DNA of 64,000 nucleotides from Nemertoderma westbladi (taxonomy: Eukaryota > Xenacoelomorpha > Nemertodermatida > Nemertodermatidae): positions 1 through 64,000 of the forward strand of contig JAUCBJ010001327.1 in assembly GCA_032718475.1 (NCBI GenBank), in the 5' to 3' direction. Within the stretch, counting starts at the first letter, position 1; the number at the start of each line of letters is the position of its first letter. The position numbers and the translations under genes are program-made. Shown piece after piece: positions 33,240 through 45,200 of the stretch. The notes beneath the pieces were generated by a model, which saw only the letters and a program-made list of their open reading frames with translations, was not told the DNA's origin and ran no database searches.

Positions 33240-34802
33240 TTAATAGATTTCAGTTTCTTTATTGCGCAGTAGGCAATAAATAGATTTTGTCTAATGTTCT
33301 GGTAGAACATTAAAAGATTTAGACTCTTTATTGCGCAGTAGGCAATAAAATCAAACGTACCGGTCGGACGGTAAACTGTAGGCCTATTAACCCGAACCGG
33401 TACTTACCCAGTATTATTTCGATTGTGAAATATTGTATATTATAGGCTGTTAGGGGATTAAGGATTGATCACCCCTTATTCCTTTGTATGGTTTACTTAT
33501 TTCTGTCAGTTTTATTTATCGGTAAGTGTAATATTGAGCAGAAGGTGTGTAAGCCTGCTCAGATTGTATAAATAATTTGTAGGCCGGATTGTTGTCTAAC
33601 TGTTGTTAGGTCTCAGGCGATTGCAGTGTATGTAGAGTGTCTGTCCGATAAAGTGCTAGTTAGGAAGGTGGAGGCATCCAGTGCTGTAAGGTAAATCCTC
33701 CACGAAAGAATAAGTCGTACTACGTAGTTAAAACGCCTACTAACTAACCATTTCGGAGTTTGCATATACTGTAGTTTATTTAGGCTTGATAGTAGTCTGC
33801 CAGCATTTGGTCTGTGTTTTATTTAAATAGTCTGTGTGGGTAGCGTAATATTTATTATTCAGAGTTTATGCAAGTATTTGCAACCTACAACTCCCCAAGT
33901 TTATTCCTTACAGTAATTATGCTAGTTATGCATACCGTTATAGTTAAATTAACCCTGGTACTACTTCAGGGCTGCTTGGCATAGGTAAAGACTGGTGATT
34001 TTGTGCTCCGGTCACTCCAGCAGATACCGTGGTTCTTTTGGCTGTTTACGTATATTTAACTGCTAGTTATATGTTGTATAAGTACTTGTACCTAATTTAG
34101 GGTTTAGAGTACAGTGCTTTCCTGAAAGTAATTTAGTGTGTAGGCATTATATTTGTGTTGTAACGTGTTTAATAGGTCCGTTAGCTCTGGTTGGCTTCGA
34201 TAATTAACCTCTAGGTATAGGACACTCCGGGTACATAACATAGTGCTTATAGTTTAAGACTATAAGCCGTCAGATGGTGGTATTTCCTTATCTGGACAAC
34301 GCAACTTACTTAATACTACTTTATTGGTTTCAAATACCGTAATTTCCTGTCAGTTTGTAAGAACCAGATATTCTAACTCCTTGTTAGTCTGGTTCGTAAA
34401 TTTCTTGTTAAATTACCCTAAAAATTGTACGTGTAACTTGTTTATTGTTTATTTAGAGATTGTGTAATCTCAACCCGTTACGTAAGTAATTTGTAGTGAT
34501 AAATAACTTAGTTAAGTAGAATTATCAGTATTAGTGTCTAACAAGTAGCACTCCACTGAGAGCATCAAGCTTCTGTGTAGTGACTTCTTACACAGAAATA
34601 ATAACATTTATTTCAAATATTGTCAAAACCCATTACGGGTATATATATATATATTTATAAATTAATTCAATCAGATTTATAAAATAATAGGCCTGTTATA
34701 CATCAATTAGGTCTTAATATCAGTTGAACTACTGCTTAATATCAGTAATAAAGTAAAGGGAAGGAATTCCTAAAATTTGGAAAATCAGTTATTATTAAAT
34801 AA
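33240..34802 (+). other. Copy A 5' leader
   Basis: Long untranslated leader with a direct duplication of CTTTATTGCGCAGTAGGCAA (33258 and 33329). Its distal part is colinear with the leader of copy B (62,780-64,000) including the segment CACTCCAGCAGATACCGTGG. A tRNA primer-binding site of the TGG type is not apparent right after the LTR. A ~1.3-kb segment present in B (about 61,420-62,785) is missing at its junction with gag near 34,820. Confidence 0.7.
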
Positions 34803-36576
34803 TTGACATTACCGGTATTTGGACTTCACCCCATTAGTGACGGAGCCAAATTTATTTTGGACTCTTTAGATGCGGAGATATTAGCTGTGGAGCAGGCTAA
34901 ATTTGACGAAAGCATTCTCATCGCAATGGACAAAGAAGAACAAATAAAGAAAAAGCAAATAGAAGACCGAAAGGTAGCAGCAGCGGCGGCAGCGGTGGCA
35001 GCGGCAGAAGCTGAAAGAAAAGCGGCAGTGGCAGCGGTAGCGGCAGAAGCTGAAAGAAAAGCAGCAGCGGCAGAGGCTGAAAGAAAAGTAGTAGCGGCAG
35101 AAGCTGAAAGAAAAGCGGCAGCAGCAGCGGCAGTGGTAGAAGCAGAAAGGAGGGCATCGGAAGCGACAGCCCAACTAGAGTTGGAGAACCTTCAGGCGAA
35201 ACAAGATTAATTAAATAAACAAAGAGCAGCTACTCAGATGCAACTACTGAGTCGATCTACTCCCAGAAGACAGGGATTTACCTCCTCGGATGAAAGAGAT
35301 ACAACTGATCCCGAGGGTAAAAGTAATAAATCTCGTTCAAACGGACGTAGAAGAGCGCCCCACCGGCATAAGTTGCCTAACTTACCCCCTGCGGTGAGAA
35401 GGGAGCTAGCTAGTGTAGACTTAAGTAATCGAGAGCCAACAGCCCAAATTATTAGAGTAGAAAGACTTCCTACTATAGTAGATTAGCCAGAAATAATTAG
35501 GCCTGTTGGTGAAGCCACTCCCTTGATAGAGACCCCTTTGCTCCAAGAACCTAACTCTAAATTCCCTTTGCACAGTACCAAACTACCTGTGCCCAGTAGA
35601 CAACTGCTGGAATCCCAAACAGTCCTGGACGCCGAGTAAGACATTATAAACAAATTTGTCTCCCATCGTCCCGATGCGCCATCCAGCTACTACGTTGGCG
35701 ACTCCCACCTCCGCGGTTGAGTGGATGGACGAGGGACGATGGGGGATGGAGCAGTTGCTCGGACAGCTCAATGATAATAAACTTGAGTCTTCCAAACAAG
35801 GAATTGAAAGGGACTGTTCAATTGTTAAAGGGAACAGTAAGTTAGAGTTAGTAGGTTAGAGCTGCAAGAAGTACAGCAAAATATCGCTCTAGAGCGCGAT
35901 AAATTAGTAAATATACAAATGGGTATACCACCACCCCCTGTAACAATGTGTCAGCCCGTTAGGTCTGAAGTATTTCATGCGCAAGGTGTTGATACTGATA
36001 TCCCATACAGATCTGATAATAATCCGAGAAATTTATATACCGATAATTCGATATTAAATAATACGATAGCTCAAGAAAGTTTTCACGTCAGATGGCTAGA
36101 ACTGAAGCCCGTCAAGCGGTAAAAGTGGGAGAGGTCGTCAAGTTCAATGGAGATGAGATGAAATGGTTACCTTTTAATGAATATTACAAAGATAACATAC
36201 AGAACTCTGTACTATCCAACGGAGAGAAACTACGATTCCTCATCAAATGCTTGGAAGGACCTTCCAAGTTAATGGCGTTAAAGTTTATTGGATATCCGGA
36301 TGGATTGAGACAAGTTTGGGAAACATTAAACATCAGGTATGGTAATAGGACTAACATAGCTAGGTATCTGTATGCGAAATTAGTAGCGCCCCGAAAGTTT
36401 CTTAGCAGCGGGATTATAGAGTTTTCCGATGAGATTCAGGAGATCTGTAGACAGCTAGACTGGTTAGGTAAGTCTCAGGAATACCAGAGTTCTATGGTTG
36501 TTGGAGCCGTAGCTTCAACTTTGCCAAATGGTGGAGTAGGTACTCGCTGGGACAATCTCGCTGGGTTCTCTATTTA
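34803..36576 (+). pseudogene. Copy A gag, N-terminally deleted and broken
   Basis: Order: an Ala/Glu/Lys-rich coiled coil with AEAERKAAA repeats (34,970-35,190), a basic Arg/Lys segment (RRQGFTSSDERDTTDPEGKS), a Pro-rich linker and the DUF1759 capsid-like domain (36,092-36,560; VVKFNGDEMKWLPFNEYYKD, EKLRFLIKCLEGPSKL, QLDWLG). The first gag domain present in B is absent. Stops TAA 35208 and TAG 35484 lie in frame and at least three further frame changes occur before 36,092. There is no start codon in the ancestral position; the ATG at 34803 is not in homologous sequence and is fortuitous. Confidence 0.85.
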
Positions 36577-39006
36577 ATGGACCAACAACATAGAGACCCT
36601 ACAATGGCTGATCTCATGTCGTTCTTAAACGGAGAGGTAAGATTACAGCTCCTAAAACAGTCTAGAGAGAAGACACCGGAAAGTAAGGTAAGTGAAAAAC
36701 CCGTTACTAGGAGAAAGGTAACACCAGTGTGTTATACAGATGATTGCGAAAGCCAAACGTCATATGACGAGAATAGCGGCAAGGACACCGAAAGATCTTA
36801 TTATGTCAACAAAGTTAGGAAAGATGTAAGTAAATCTAAGTCTCGAACCAGTGACAGGAGAGAACAGGTAACAACTCCCCCTACATCTCCTAAGAGAATT
36901 CATGGAAGCAAGCCCAAAGAAAGAGCTAGCGTACACAACACGACGCAGGTTAAGGTAAGTAACATCAAACCTAAGTGTGTATTGTGCGACGGGCCACATC
37001 GCTTGAGTGGGTGTGATGAATTCTTAAAGAAAACATTGAAGGATAGATGTGATGTCATGTGGGATAAACAGTTGTGCTATAACTGCCTCAGGCCAGGACA
37101 TCAACGAAGAACCTGCTACTCAGACGCGAGGTGTGCTAAGTGCGGCGCGAAACATCATATCTTGCTGCACACCGAGTTTGATAGGACCCGTACGAGTCAG
37201 GTGAGTGAGCCCAAACTACATGTCCAATTCAGTGATATGAACGACACTGACCACAGTTCGGAGATGGAAGGATTCTGCACTGATGAATTTTCAGACGAAA
37301 ATGAATCCTGTTATATGATCAACACAACTGTGTATCGAGCACTTACGTATGAGACCGAAACGGAGAACCCCAACTGTCTATTCCAGATCGACAGCTCTCT
37401 GGTAAAGCCCCAACATCATCTGTCGGTATCCATAGAGTTTCCCGTAGTGCAACTGAGGGTCCATGGGATAGGGAAGAGCTTAATAGTGAACGCCCTCCTT
37501 GACTCCGGCAGTACAGGCACTTTTATAGACAAAGACCTAGCCGAAGATATCTTTGCTGGTCAACCAAAGTTCCGAACCAAACTGAACCTTTCCGGAATTA
37601 TGCAGGTTTGGAAATCCACAGTATCAACAGATTACTATGTGGGTTCGTTGTCCACTCCCCAAGATGAACTCAGAGAAAATAGTGTAAGGTCAGTCAAGAT
37701 GGTGGCGATAAAGAACTTTGCTACTAGCCAAGTGGAGCCTTACAACTGGGACGAAGATCATTTTACCCAGCAATACAACATACCTAGATTCAATACCGAT
37801 TATCCAGGGGTACAGATTTTTCTCGGCCAAAATGTGCGCGAGGCGCTTGAGACATTAGAAAAACGGCCTGCTCGACCGCGACCACTCCAGATGTACGCGG
37901 GAAGAACAAGAGTAGGTTGGTACTTCACTGGACCTTCCCATAGGACTTTACTAGAAAGACTCCCGAGGGAACAAGTCCACCAGGTAAACAAGTGGGAGGA
38001 AACTATAAGTGAAGAAGAAATTCCAGCTGAGGAAACTCTATACTCCTCAGATAACGACGACATATGTAATTTATATGAAGAGGAAAATACCATTGAACTC
38101 CTCACTGAGAACCAAACTTGGTTAAAACAGGTCAACTTATGTAACCTTATCAGTCAACATAGCAAACAATTGACGTATGATGATGAATTAAATGAAGCGG
38201 TAGAGCGGTATAATAGTAAAATACGCAATGAACACGCCGTACGATTCTTTACTCAAGAAGCGGTAGAGCCTAATTCCTACGATAAAGCATTATCGGTCGA
38301 GGAAGAGAGAGCCAAGCAGATTCAGGAAACAACCACACGTTATCTGAAAGATGAAGGTCGTTATGAGATTGGTCTGCCATTCCAACGGAGAGAACCCAGC
38401 TTCGTGAATAACCGACCTTTAGCGGAAAGAAGAATCGCACAACTTCATCGGCGTTTGACGGCTAACGATCGAGCCAAGGAAATGTATAAAACTCAATTGA
38501 AGAAGTTTATAGACAAGGGATATGCGGAGCGAGTTCTGGAAGAAACACCCATAACGGAGAGAATGTATTATTTGACACATCATTACGTTCCCAAGCCCAG
38601 TAAACCAAACGAAGTCCAGGTAGTGTTTGAAGGCTCCGCCCTTTATATGGGACAATCCCTAAATTCCGAACTGTTGCTGGGACCCAACTTACTTCAATCT
38701 TTGTTGGGAATATTACTACGACTGCGGCAATATTCGATCGCCTTCACTTCCGACATCGAAGGCATGTTTCTACAAGTAAAAGTGTTAGCTAGGGATCGAC
38801 ACAGCCTACGATTTCTGTGCTGGCCTGAAGGAGACCTAAACCGAAAACTGGTAGAGTACTGGATGATGATCCAGGCTTTCGGGATCGTCTCGAGCCCCTC
38901 GAACGCTTGTTCGGTAGTGCGTACCACTGACGATCACAACAGAGACGCCTTATCTAACTGGTTATTGACAACATCAAACGGGATATTTACATGGACGACA
39001 ATTTAA
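36577..39006 (+). pseudogene. Copy A gag-pol segment: zinc knuckles, protease, RT
   Basis: A continuous 809-codon frame. Near its start is the end of Gag with zinc knuckles CVLCDGPHRLSGC, CYNCLRPGHQRRTC and CAKCGAKHHILLH (~36,975-37,170). The protease follows with DSGSTGTFID (DSG active site at 37501). The RT region begins about 38,290 (KALSVEEERAKQIQETTTRY) and includes YYLTHHYVPK, VVFEGSALYMGQSLNSELLL, the motif-A Asp in TSDIEGMFLQVKV and IQAFGIVSSPSNAC. A frameshift near 38,955-38,965 throws the frame off just before the catalytic box, which is intact in the next frame (YMDD, 38988-38999). Gag and Pol are in one frame, as is common in BEL/Pao. Confidence 0.92.
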
Positions 39007-39560
39007 AGTCCCTCCCATCGGTGGAAGAAGCAATTGATGTTGCCAAGGGAATGGTAGAGTGCTTACAACGCGGTGGATTTCGTCTAACCAAATTCACTAG
39101 TAACTCCAGTGAGTTCCTGGAATCGATCCCAGTAGAAGACCGAGGTGTTAAAGACCTGGACCTCAGTAAGGACGATCTTCCAGAAACCAAAACGCTTGGA
39201 TTAAAATGGGACACAGAGAGAGATATTCTATTCTTTTAATTAAAGCAACGAGATAATCCAGTCAGAACTAAACGGATTTGTCTAAGTATCCTGAGCACTT
39301 ATTTCGATCCGTTGGGATTCATTAGCCCAGTCATACTAGTTGCTCGGAGCTTAGTACAACAAATGTGGTTCGAAAACCACTCGTGGGATGATCCAGTCAA
39401 GAGAGAACTGCTAAAGAAGTGGATGAAATGGAAAATTATTTACCATCTATCGAAAACTTTAAGATTTCCCGCTCATATTTCGGTCACGTTCTCCCCACGT
39501 ATTCCTATCAACTCCATGTTTTTGGAGACGCCAGCGATATGGGAATAGGTATAGTAGCCT
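38988..39560 (+). pseudogene. Copy A pol: RT catalytic box to Pao A17 connection domain
   Basis: Begins with YMDDNLKS, then VEEAIDVAKGMVECLQRGGFRLTKFTSN (RT thumb) and KDDLPETKTLGLKW, the connection/Peptidase_A17-type region. One TAA (39237-39239) interrupts; homology continues with TKRICLSILSTYFDPLGFISPVILVARSLVQ and WDDPV. Around 39,420 the coding frame moves to the one used downstream. Both Asp residues of YMDD are present, unlike copy C. Confidence 0.87.
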
Positions 39561-41884
39561 ACCTGAGGGTTGAAACTCCCGATGGAATTAAGGTTTCATT
39601 AGTCGCCTCTAAAGCCCTAATAAACAACAAACTGCGAGTACCCAGAGTGGAGTTAAAGGCGGCTTTATACGCTACTGCCATCGGCCGGAATGTAACGGAA
39701 CAGATCGACTATCCACTAGAGAAAACTGTCTATTGGACTGATGCTTTACTCGTTCTGGAGTATATAACTAATGAAGTCTGCCAATTCAGCGTCTTTGTTA
39801 CCAACAGAGTAGCCATTATACTCAGTCGCTCTAATATAGATCAATGGAGACATTGCCCTGGGACGATTAATCCAGCTGACATCGTTTCCAGAGGTGCACC
39901 TCCTCAAGAATTGATAGATACTCCAGACTGGTTAGGTGGACGCGACTTCCTGAGTAAAGAAGAGGAGGAATGGCCCCCTCATCTCATCACAGCGGAGATC
40001 AGACAAGCCAAGGGAGCGGAGAAAGTCAAACCGAAAACCCGGACGAGTAAATCAAAGTTATTTAAGCCAGTGATAGATCTGTCTGTGCTACATGCCTCCG
40101 GTGACGACGCTGAGGATCTAAACTCACCCGTGGATGATACCAGAGCTATAAATAAATCCGTTATAGAAATCAGGGAAAGAGACTGGAAATCTGAAACACC
40201 AGATGTCTCGCAAGGACTCTCTCCTCTCCTACAAAGAGCGATAGATCATTACAGCTCCTGGAATCGGCTTTGCAAGGCCATTGTGTATCTGAAAAGATGT
40301 TTCCATCATCACTATTCCAGGACGAAGATCGCTAGTGATACCGCTCCAGTAGTATCTGAAAAGGTCCTTGCTACTAAAGATCTTCCCACTTATAGAGTGT
40401 CTGATAAATTTCTGACTGAGAAGATCAGATACCAAGAACATGATGATACCAATAAGCAGATACTGAGACTCCTGCAATGTTACGAAGATTCTGAGTATTT
40501 CCTGTTGTTGAGAAATCCACAGATGCGCTTAAGGGATCGTTTCTCTAGCACAATGATAGGTGGGTTAATATGTGTTGGAGGGAGATTAACTAATGCGCCA
40601 TTGTCCTTTGACACTAAGTTTCCCATACTCATTAGAAATCTTGAAATACAAATCAAGATGATTGTAGATGTTCACAGTAAGCTTTACCATGCTGGTAGAG
40701 AACGAGTTCCTAGCGAAATTCGAACTCGCTATTATTTCCATAAGCCCCATAGAGATCTAAACGAAGTTCTTAGGAACTGTATACCCTGTAGGAAAGCATT
40801 TAGTAGGCCTTTAACACAGCGAGAGGCAGAATTACCTAGGGAACGAGTAAGCTGTTATGAACCACCCTTTACTAATACTGGTGTGGATTTATTTGGCCCT
40901 ATTGAAGTATACCGTGCTAGGACTATAGTCAAGCGATGGTGCGACATCTTTGTTTGTATGACTTGTAGAGCGATCCATCTAGATATGGTAAATGATCTAT
41001 CTACAAACAGCTTCATACTGAGCTTACGCCAACAAATCGCTCGTTTTGGGACTAGCAACACTATGAGATCTGACAAAGGAACAAATTTCATTGGCGCCAA
41101 TAACGAGATCAAAGCTTACGTAAAGGATTGGAACCAAAGACAGATGGACGATCAGCTACGAGTAACAGCATCTAGCTGGACCTTCAACACCGCCGAAGCC
41201 CCTTGGTGGGGAGGAAGTTGGGAGAGACTCATACGAATTGTGAAGACCGCATTTTACTTTATAGTGCCGTGACGAGCGTATCTCACCGACGAACTTTTGC
41301 GGACGCTAATGGAAGAAATCGCCGCCTATCTCAACGAGAGACCGCTTATGCCAGTCTCCTCTAGTCCCGACTCCCTAGGAGCGCTAACACCCGCGCATTT
41401 CCTACTAAAGAAACCTGTAGCCATGCTCCCACAATCGGAAATCACGGACGGAGATGAATACTGCCGACGAACTTGGCAACTTATGCAGTTATTATCCCGT
41501 CGTTTCGCTGACCATTTCAAAAAACATTATCTTCCTACGCTACAACTTCGAACAAAGTGGTTTGCGCAGCAAGAGAACGTCAGCGCCGGATACATGGTCC
41601 TTATCGTGGAATCAGATCTTCCCCGTAAGAGGTGGCAGACAGGTCGTATCATCGAGACTCATATATCCGATGATGGTTTAGTGCGATCGGTAGAACTCGT
41701 CGTCATGCGACGTAACTTTAAGAAACCTGGAATTGTGTTCGAAACACAACAACTTAATCGCCCGGTTGGTCGTTTATGTTTACTGGAAAGAGACCGAGAG
41801 TTGTCCGGTAACTATGGAAGGCAAGAGACTCTTCCCACGACCACCTCCCTAATCCAACAAACATCTAGGGACTCCGCAATGTAA
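39419..41884 (+). pseudogene. Copy A pol: RNase H, integrase and DUF5641
   Basis: One frame with a single TGA at 41270-41272. RNase H: LHVFGDASDMGIGIVAYLR (catalytic Asp), VPRVELKAAL (Glu), YWTDALLVLEYI (Asp) and NPADIVSRGA. Integrase: HHCC zinc-binding region (HSKLYHAGRERVP...CIPCRK, ~40,670-40,795), then catalytic D,D,E in GVDLFGP (~40,880), RSDKGTNFIG (~41,070) and EAPWWGGSWERLIR (~41,195-41,230). After the stop comes the C-terminal DUF5641 domain (ERPLMPVSS, LTPAHFLL, QQENVSAGYMVLIVES, RRNFKKPGIVFE). The protein would end at 41884. All catalytic residues are present; the TGA replaces a residue just before the DUF5641 part. Confidence 0.92.
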
Positions 41885-42093
41885 CAGCGTTTGGAGTGGG
41901 TGTCCCAGTGTCCTGTGATGTCACCTTATGACAACTGTCCTGTGATGTCATCAGTGATGTAATAAAGGGTTTTAAACACGGCGGGACCAGTACTAATCTG
42001 TCATTAAGTGCGCTTAGCGACCGGCAATTATTAGAAGTTAATGTCCAATTAAATGGGAACATTTGGCGCAGTCTTCAAAGCATAAATACACAA

Positions 42094-42672
42094 ATGGGTC
42101 TCTTGAAGAAAGGAAAGTCAATACCCAAGAGAAGAACAGAAGGTGATCAATGTGTGGATTCAGAAGATGGTGAACTTAATATTAAACCAGCATCGACATC
42201 AGAAGAATTAAATGAGCTACTAAAGAATGTGGAGCTGAAGGCATATTTAATAGACGAAGGTGGAAAAAACCTAAAAGACGCTGTTAGGCGACAGTTGAAG
42301 TGTTTATTTACACGAGAAATGGCGAGCCAGACTTCATTTAGTGGAAAATCATCAAAGGGTCAAAAAATATCCTTAGTTGAAATGGGCGTAGTTTCATTAC
42401 TAATGAATGTGAATAAAAAACGTGATGGGTATACAAAGGCAAACGTTGAAACGGAAATAAAGTCCGCTATACACAGAATGAGCGACAGGCGCGTTTTTGC
42501 TGTGGATAAGGTTGATGGTGAAGTGCAAACGGGAACGTCAACAGCGACGACGTTGTCGACTGGAGTCGGCGACATGATGGGAGAGGTTCATGGTGAACAA
42601 AACCAGCAGAGGAATGGGAAAACAAATAATAAGAGAGTGAGGAGCTTATCTTCATCTAGTAGTGAGGTGTAG
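42094..42672 (+). CDS. DUF4806-domain protein (possibly 3' exon only)
   Basis: 192 codons from ATG; the frame is open upstream to 41932, so the protein may start earlier or this may be a terminal exon. Residues ~28-130 match the DUF4806 pattern as I know it: PASTSEELNELLKNVELKAY, GGKNLKDAVRRQLKCLFTRE, MASQTSFSG-K, and a helical end (IKSAIHRMSDR). A basic N-terminus (KKGKSIPKRR) and a Ser-rich C-terminus (RVRSLSSSSSEV) flank it. The upstream open frame contains a Leu/Gln-rich segment that could be a coiled coil. An AATAAA lies 185 bp after the stop. The function of DUF4806 is unknown. The frame is undamaged, unlike the surrounding retroelement, so it may be young or under selection. No promoter is recognised. 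Confidence 0.75.
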   Translation: MGLLKKGKSIPKRRTEGDQCVDSEDGELNIKPASTSEELNELLKNVELKAYLIDEGGKNLKDAVRRQLKCLFTREMASQTSFSGKSSKGQKISLVEMGVVSLLMNVNKKRDGYTKANVETEIKSAIHRMSDRRVFAVDKVDGEVQTGTSTATTLSTGVGDMMGEVHGEQNQQRNGKTNNKRVRSLSSSSSEV

Positions 42673-42856
42673 ATGTAGAAATGGGCCGAAACTGTGAAAT
42701 CTTATAAGATATAAGATTATACAGTATTTGGTAATGGAAATATTATGTAACTATTTAGGTGCAAGAGGGTGTATAATCTTGTGTGATGCTGATGACATGG
42801 TATATAATACATTTAAGTGTAATTTTCTTGTATTTGTAATAATTCTTTAATGAAAA

Positions 42857-42862
42857 AATAAA
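42857..42862 (+). terminator. Polyadenylation signal AATAAA after the DUF4806 frame
   Basis: Canonical hexamer in an A-rich context 185 bp beyond the stop, followed by a T-rich stretch within 20 bp (TTGTCTTTTTGTCTT). Confidence 0.5.
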
Positions 42863-43099
42863 ACTTGTCTTTTTGTCTTATATGGCCCTTTTATTTATTA
42901 TTTTCTTATAAATAATCTTTCAATGGTGAGAATGGTTTACATACCATAGTATAATAATATATAATAAATACGTTAAATATTACAAATTGAAAGATATACT
43001 ATTATTCAAAAAATCTGATTTATCATTAACTTTGGTTTTATAATCCTATATTCCCTTGTTCTATCTTCGTTTAAGACCCATAAGAAGAGACTCCTATAA

Positions 43100-43590
43100 G
43101 AGCCACTGTATAGAGAAAACGCATTGCATAGGTACTTTGACTTGGTACTTTGATTTTTCGTCCTACCAGACAAGCACCAATAATCATAGTTGTGTTACCA
43201 CATATGATTTTTATCGAGTTGTATCGTGATCAGCGACCTCGAAAACCAGTATATCTTCAGAATTAGCAAACCAAAGGCAAAATTTAACAGTTTATAATTT
43301 TGTGCACTTGTACTTTTCGTTCTGGGTCACCAGAATGGCACCAAAATTGGGTTTGCATTACCAGAAATATTTATAACTAGTTCATCGTGATCAGCGACCT
43401 CGAAAACCTGTATACGTTCAGAATTATCAAACCAAACACAAAATTGTTTAGTTTGACATTTTTTAACTTGTAGTTTTCGTCCTGGGGACCAAAATAGAAC
43501 CAAAAGTTATGGTTACCTTGCCAGATAATATTGTTAACAAGTTTTATCGTGATCAGCGACCTCGAAAACCCTTATAACCCGGGCCAGATG
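43100..43590. repeat. 161-bp tandem repeat, about three copies
   Basis: The block GATCAGCGACCTCGAAAACC recurs at about 43229, 43390 and 43551, with shared surroundings (ACTTGTANTTTTCGT, ACCAGAATGGCACCAAA). The units are diverged. The array lies in the right half of the insertion in copy A. Confidence 0.8.
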
Positions 43591-43598
43591 TTGGGAGT

Positions 43599-43612
43599 GG
43601 GGGGGGGGGGGG
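43599..43612 (+). repeat. G homopolymer (14 bp)
   Basis: Uninterrupted G run between the 161-bp repeats and the GCATGCG-rich right end. Confidence 0.85.
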
Positions 43613-43800
43613 TAGACCTGACAATATTTAATGCGCATCACAGGCTTCACGCATTCCCCACGCACCACAATCGCATGCGCACAACGGACGCGTTACGCAT
43701 GCGTATCGCAGCCCAATGCGGGTGACACTTTCCACATGCGATACGCATGCGTTTTTTGTGCGTGACCCGCATGCGTATCGCATGAGAATTTTTGACTGGG

Positions 43801-45200
43801 GTGTGACTACATTATTTTATTTTTTTTATTTTTATATTTATGTATGCATTATTATGTAATTTTTATTAATATAATCGTTTTCTTTAATTTTATTTAGTAG
43901 AATAATATTTTAACGATTATTCAGTAGATTAGTGCAATATATTCGTGTTTTATTACTTAATTACTTAGTATAATATATTTCGTTTAACGGCGAGAAATAA
44001 TTCATTTTCTCTTTCCTTACTGTCCGTATCATACTATAAATACGTGACTACAGTAAGATGAAATGTCAGTACTTATTAAAGTACAATATACCGCCCCTAC
44101 TATACTTAAGTATTATTGGTAAGTAGAGTATTAGGAATGTAAAGTTCAGATCCTCGTGTCTCGGCTAAACCAAGCTCTGGGTAGACCTTGGAAACGACTT
44201 GCCTCTTCTCACTGACATTGCTTCTTGCAATATTGCTCTCATACCGTATCTTAAATAATACATATAGTAGAATGATGTCCATTTAACAGTAGCGTTGAAA
44301 CGCAAAAATAAATCTGTTAAACCCTTTGACCATCTGAAATTCTAGTCGATTAAGATATCGCGGCACCCACCGATATACTTGAAAGACAAAATTCTAGAAT
44401 CAGTGGTTAACGTCCCCAGACATGTTCTGGAATAAATCGGTGCCCATCCTAAATATTAAATATTTGATAAATATTTACAATGTTTGTTATAACAAATGTT
44501 GAAATAGAGGAAATACTAACAAATTAAATTTGAAATTTTATAAATAAATCTGTTAACCTTTGATCCTCTAAAATTCTAGTCTATTAAGATATCGTAGTAC
44601 TTACCGATACTCTTAAAAGGCAAAATTCTGGAATTAAGGATCCTAGTCCCCAGACATGAGCTGGAATAAAATTGTGTCTATCTTAATATCAAATAATCAA
44701 ATTCATGGGAATAAATTTTGAATTCATATCCTCTCATGAATTTAATAAATTGTCATTTTATGCAATTTATAAACATTCCCAAAATTCCATTAATTAATAG
44801 ATCACGGGAGCGGAGATTCACCCTATTAAGTATATCAGTGTGAGAGAATCTCCAGTGTATAGTCAATAGCCGATAAAATTCATAAAATCATGTATAAGGG
44901 GAATATTGACAATTAAAGAATCACTATTAAATAGCATCCCAGATCTGTATGCATGAGAAATACCCTATTTCTACCGCTAGCTTTGCATAATGTCACCATA
45001 GTAACAACCACGCTAGAATTAGAAGTGAGATAAAAGAACAATAGAAAGCTTGCCCCATTGAATAGCATGCGGAATAAATAGCACCTTGCTAGTATCTAGG
45101 GATACATAATAATAATGTGACATTCTGGAAGGCATTTGACTAACAGACAAATGGCCCTAATTTGTACAAATTGTGGCAGGAATGTGGAATTTGTGTATTT
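43801..45200 (+). other. Copy A conserved spacer between pol and ORF3
   Basis: About 1.4 kb of AT-rich non-coding DNA that is colinear with copy B (~56,000-57,440). It contains a tandem duplication of ~236 bp spacing (AAATCTGTTAAACC..., at 44,310 and 44,546), each copy with ATTCTAGTCNATTAAGATATCG and CCCCAGACATG(T/A). Both copies of the duplication are retained in B, so it predates the A/B split. Its role is unknown; regulatory or RNA-structural functions are possible. Confidence 0.65.

Larger units (their letters stand above)
41904..43800. mobile_element. 1.9-kb insertion in copy A carrying a DUF4806 frame
   Basis: Copy B reads straight through this point (GGAGTGGGTGTGTGACT in reverse), whereas copy A has 1,897 extra bases between GTGGGTGT and GTGTGACT. 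The insert begins CCCAGTG and ends GACTGGG, so only a six- to seven-base terminal inverted repeat is visible. Its right end (GCATGCG palindromes, then ATTTTTGACTGGG) closely resembles the ends of the element at 26042-26971. Contents: a DUF4806 reading frame and poly(A) signal, a 161-bp triplicate repeat and a G14 run. The target duplication is 2-4 bases (GT/GTGT), ambiguous in a GT run. Most likely it is a DNA transposon carrying a gene fragment. Confidence 0.75.

Noticed and set aside
34881-35174. Cys/Leu-rich minus-strand frames opposite the gag coiled coil (also 60996-61352)
   Set aside because: They are antisense shadows of the Ala/Glu/Lys codon repeats in gag.
43231-43570. GATCAGCGACCTCGAAAACC repeats as hammerhead ribozymes
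   Set aside because: They lack the CTGANGA core and have no stem II pairing; only the GAAA is similar.
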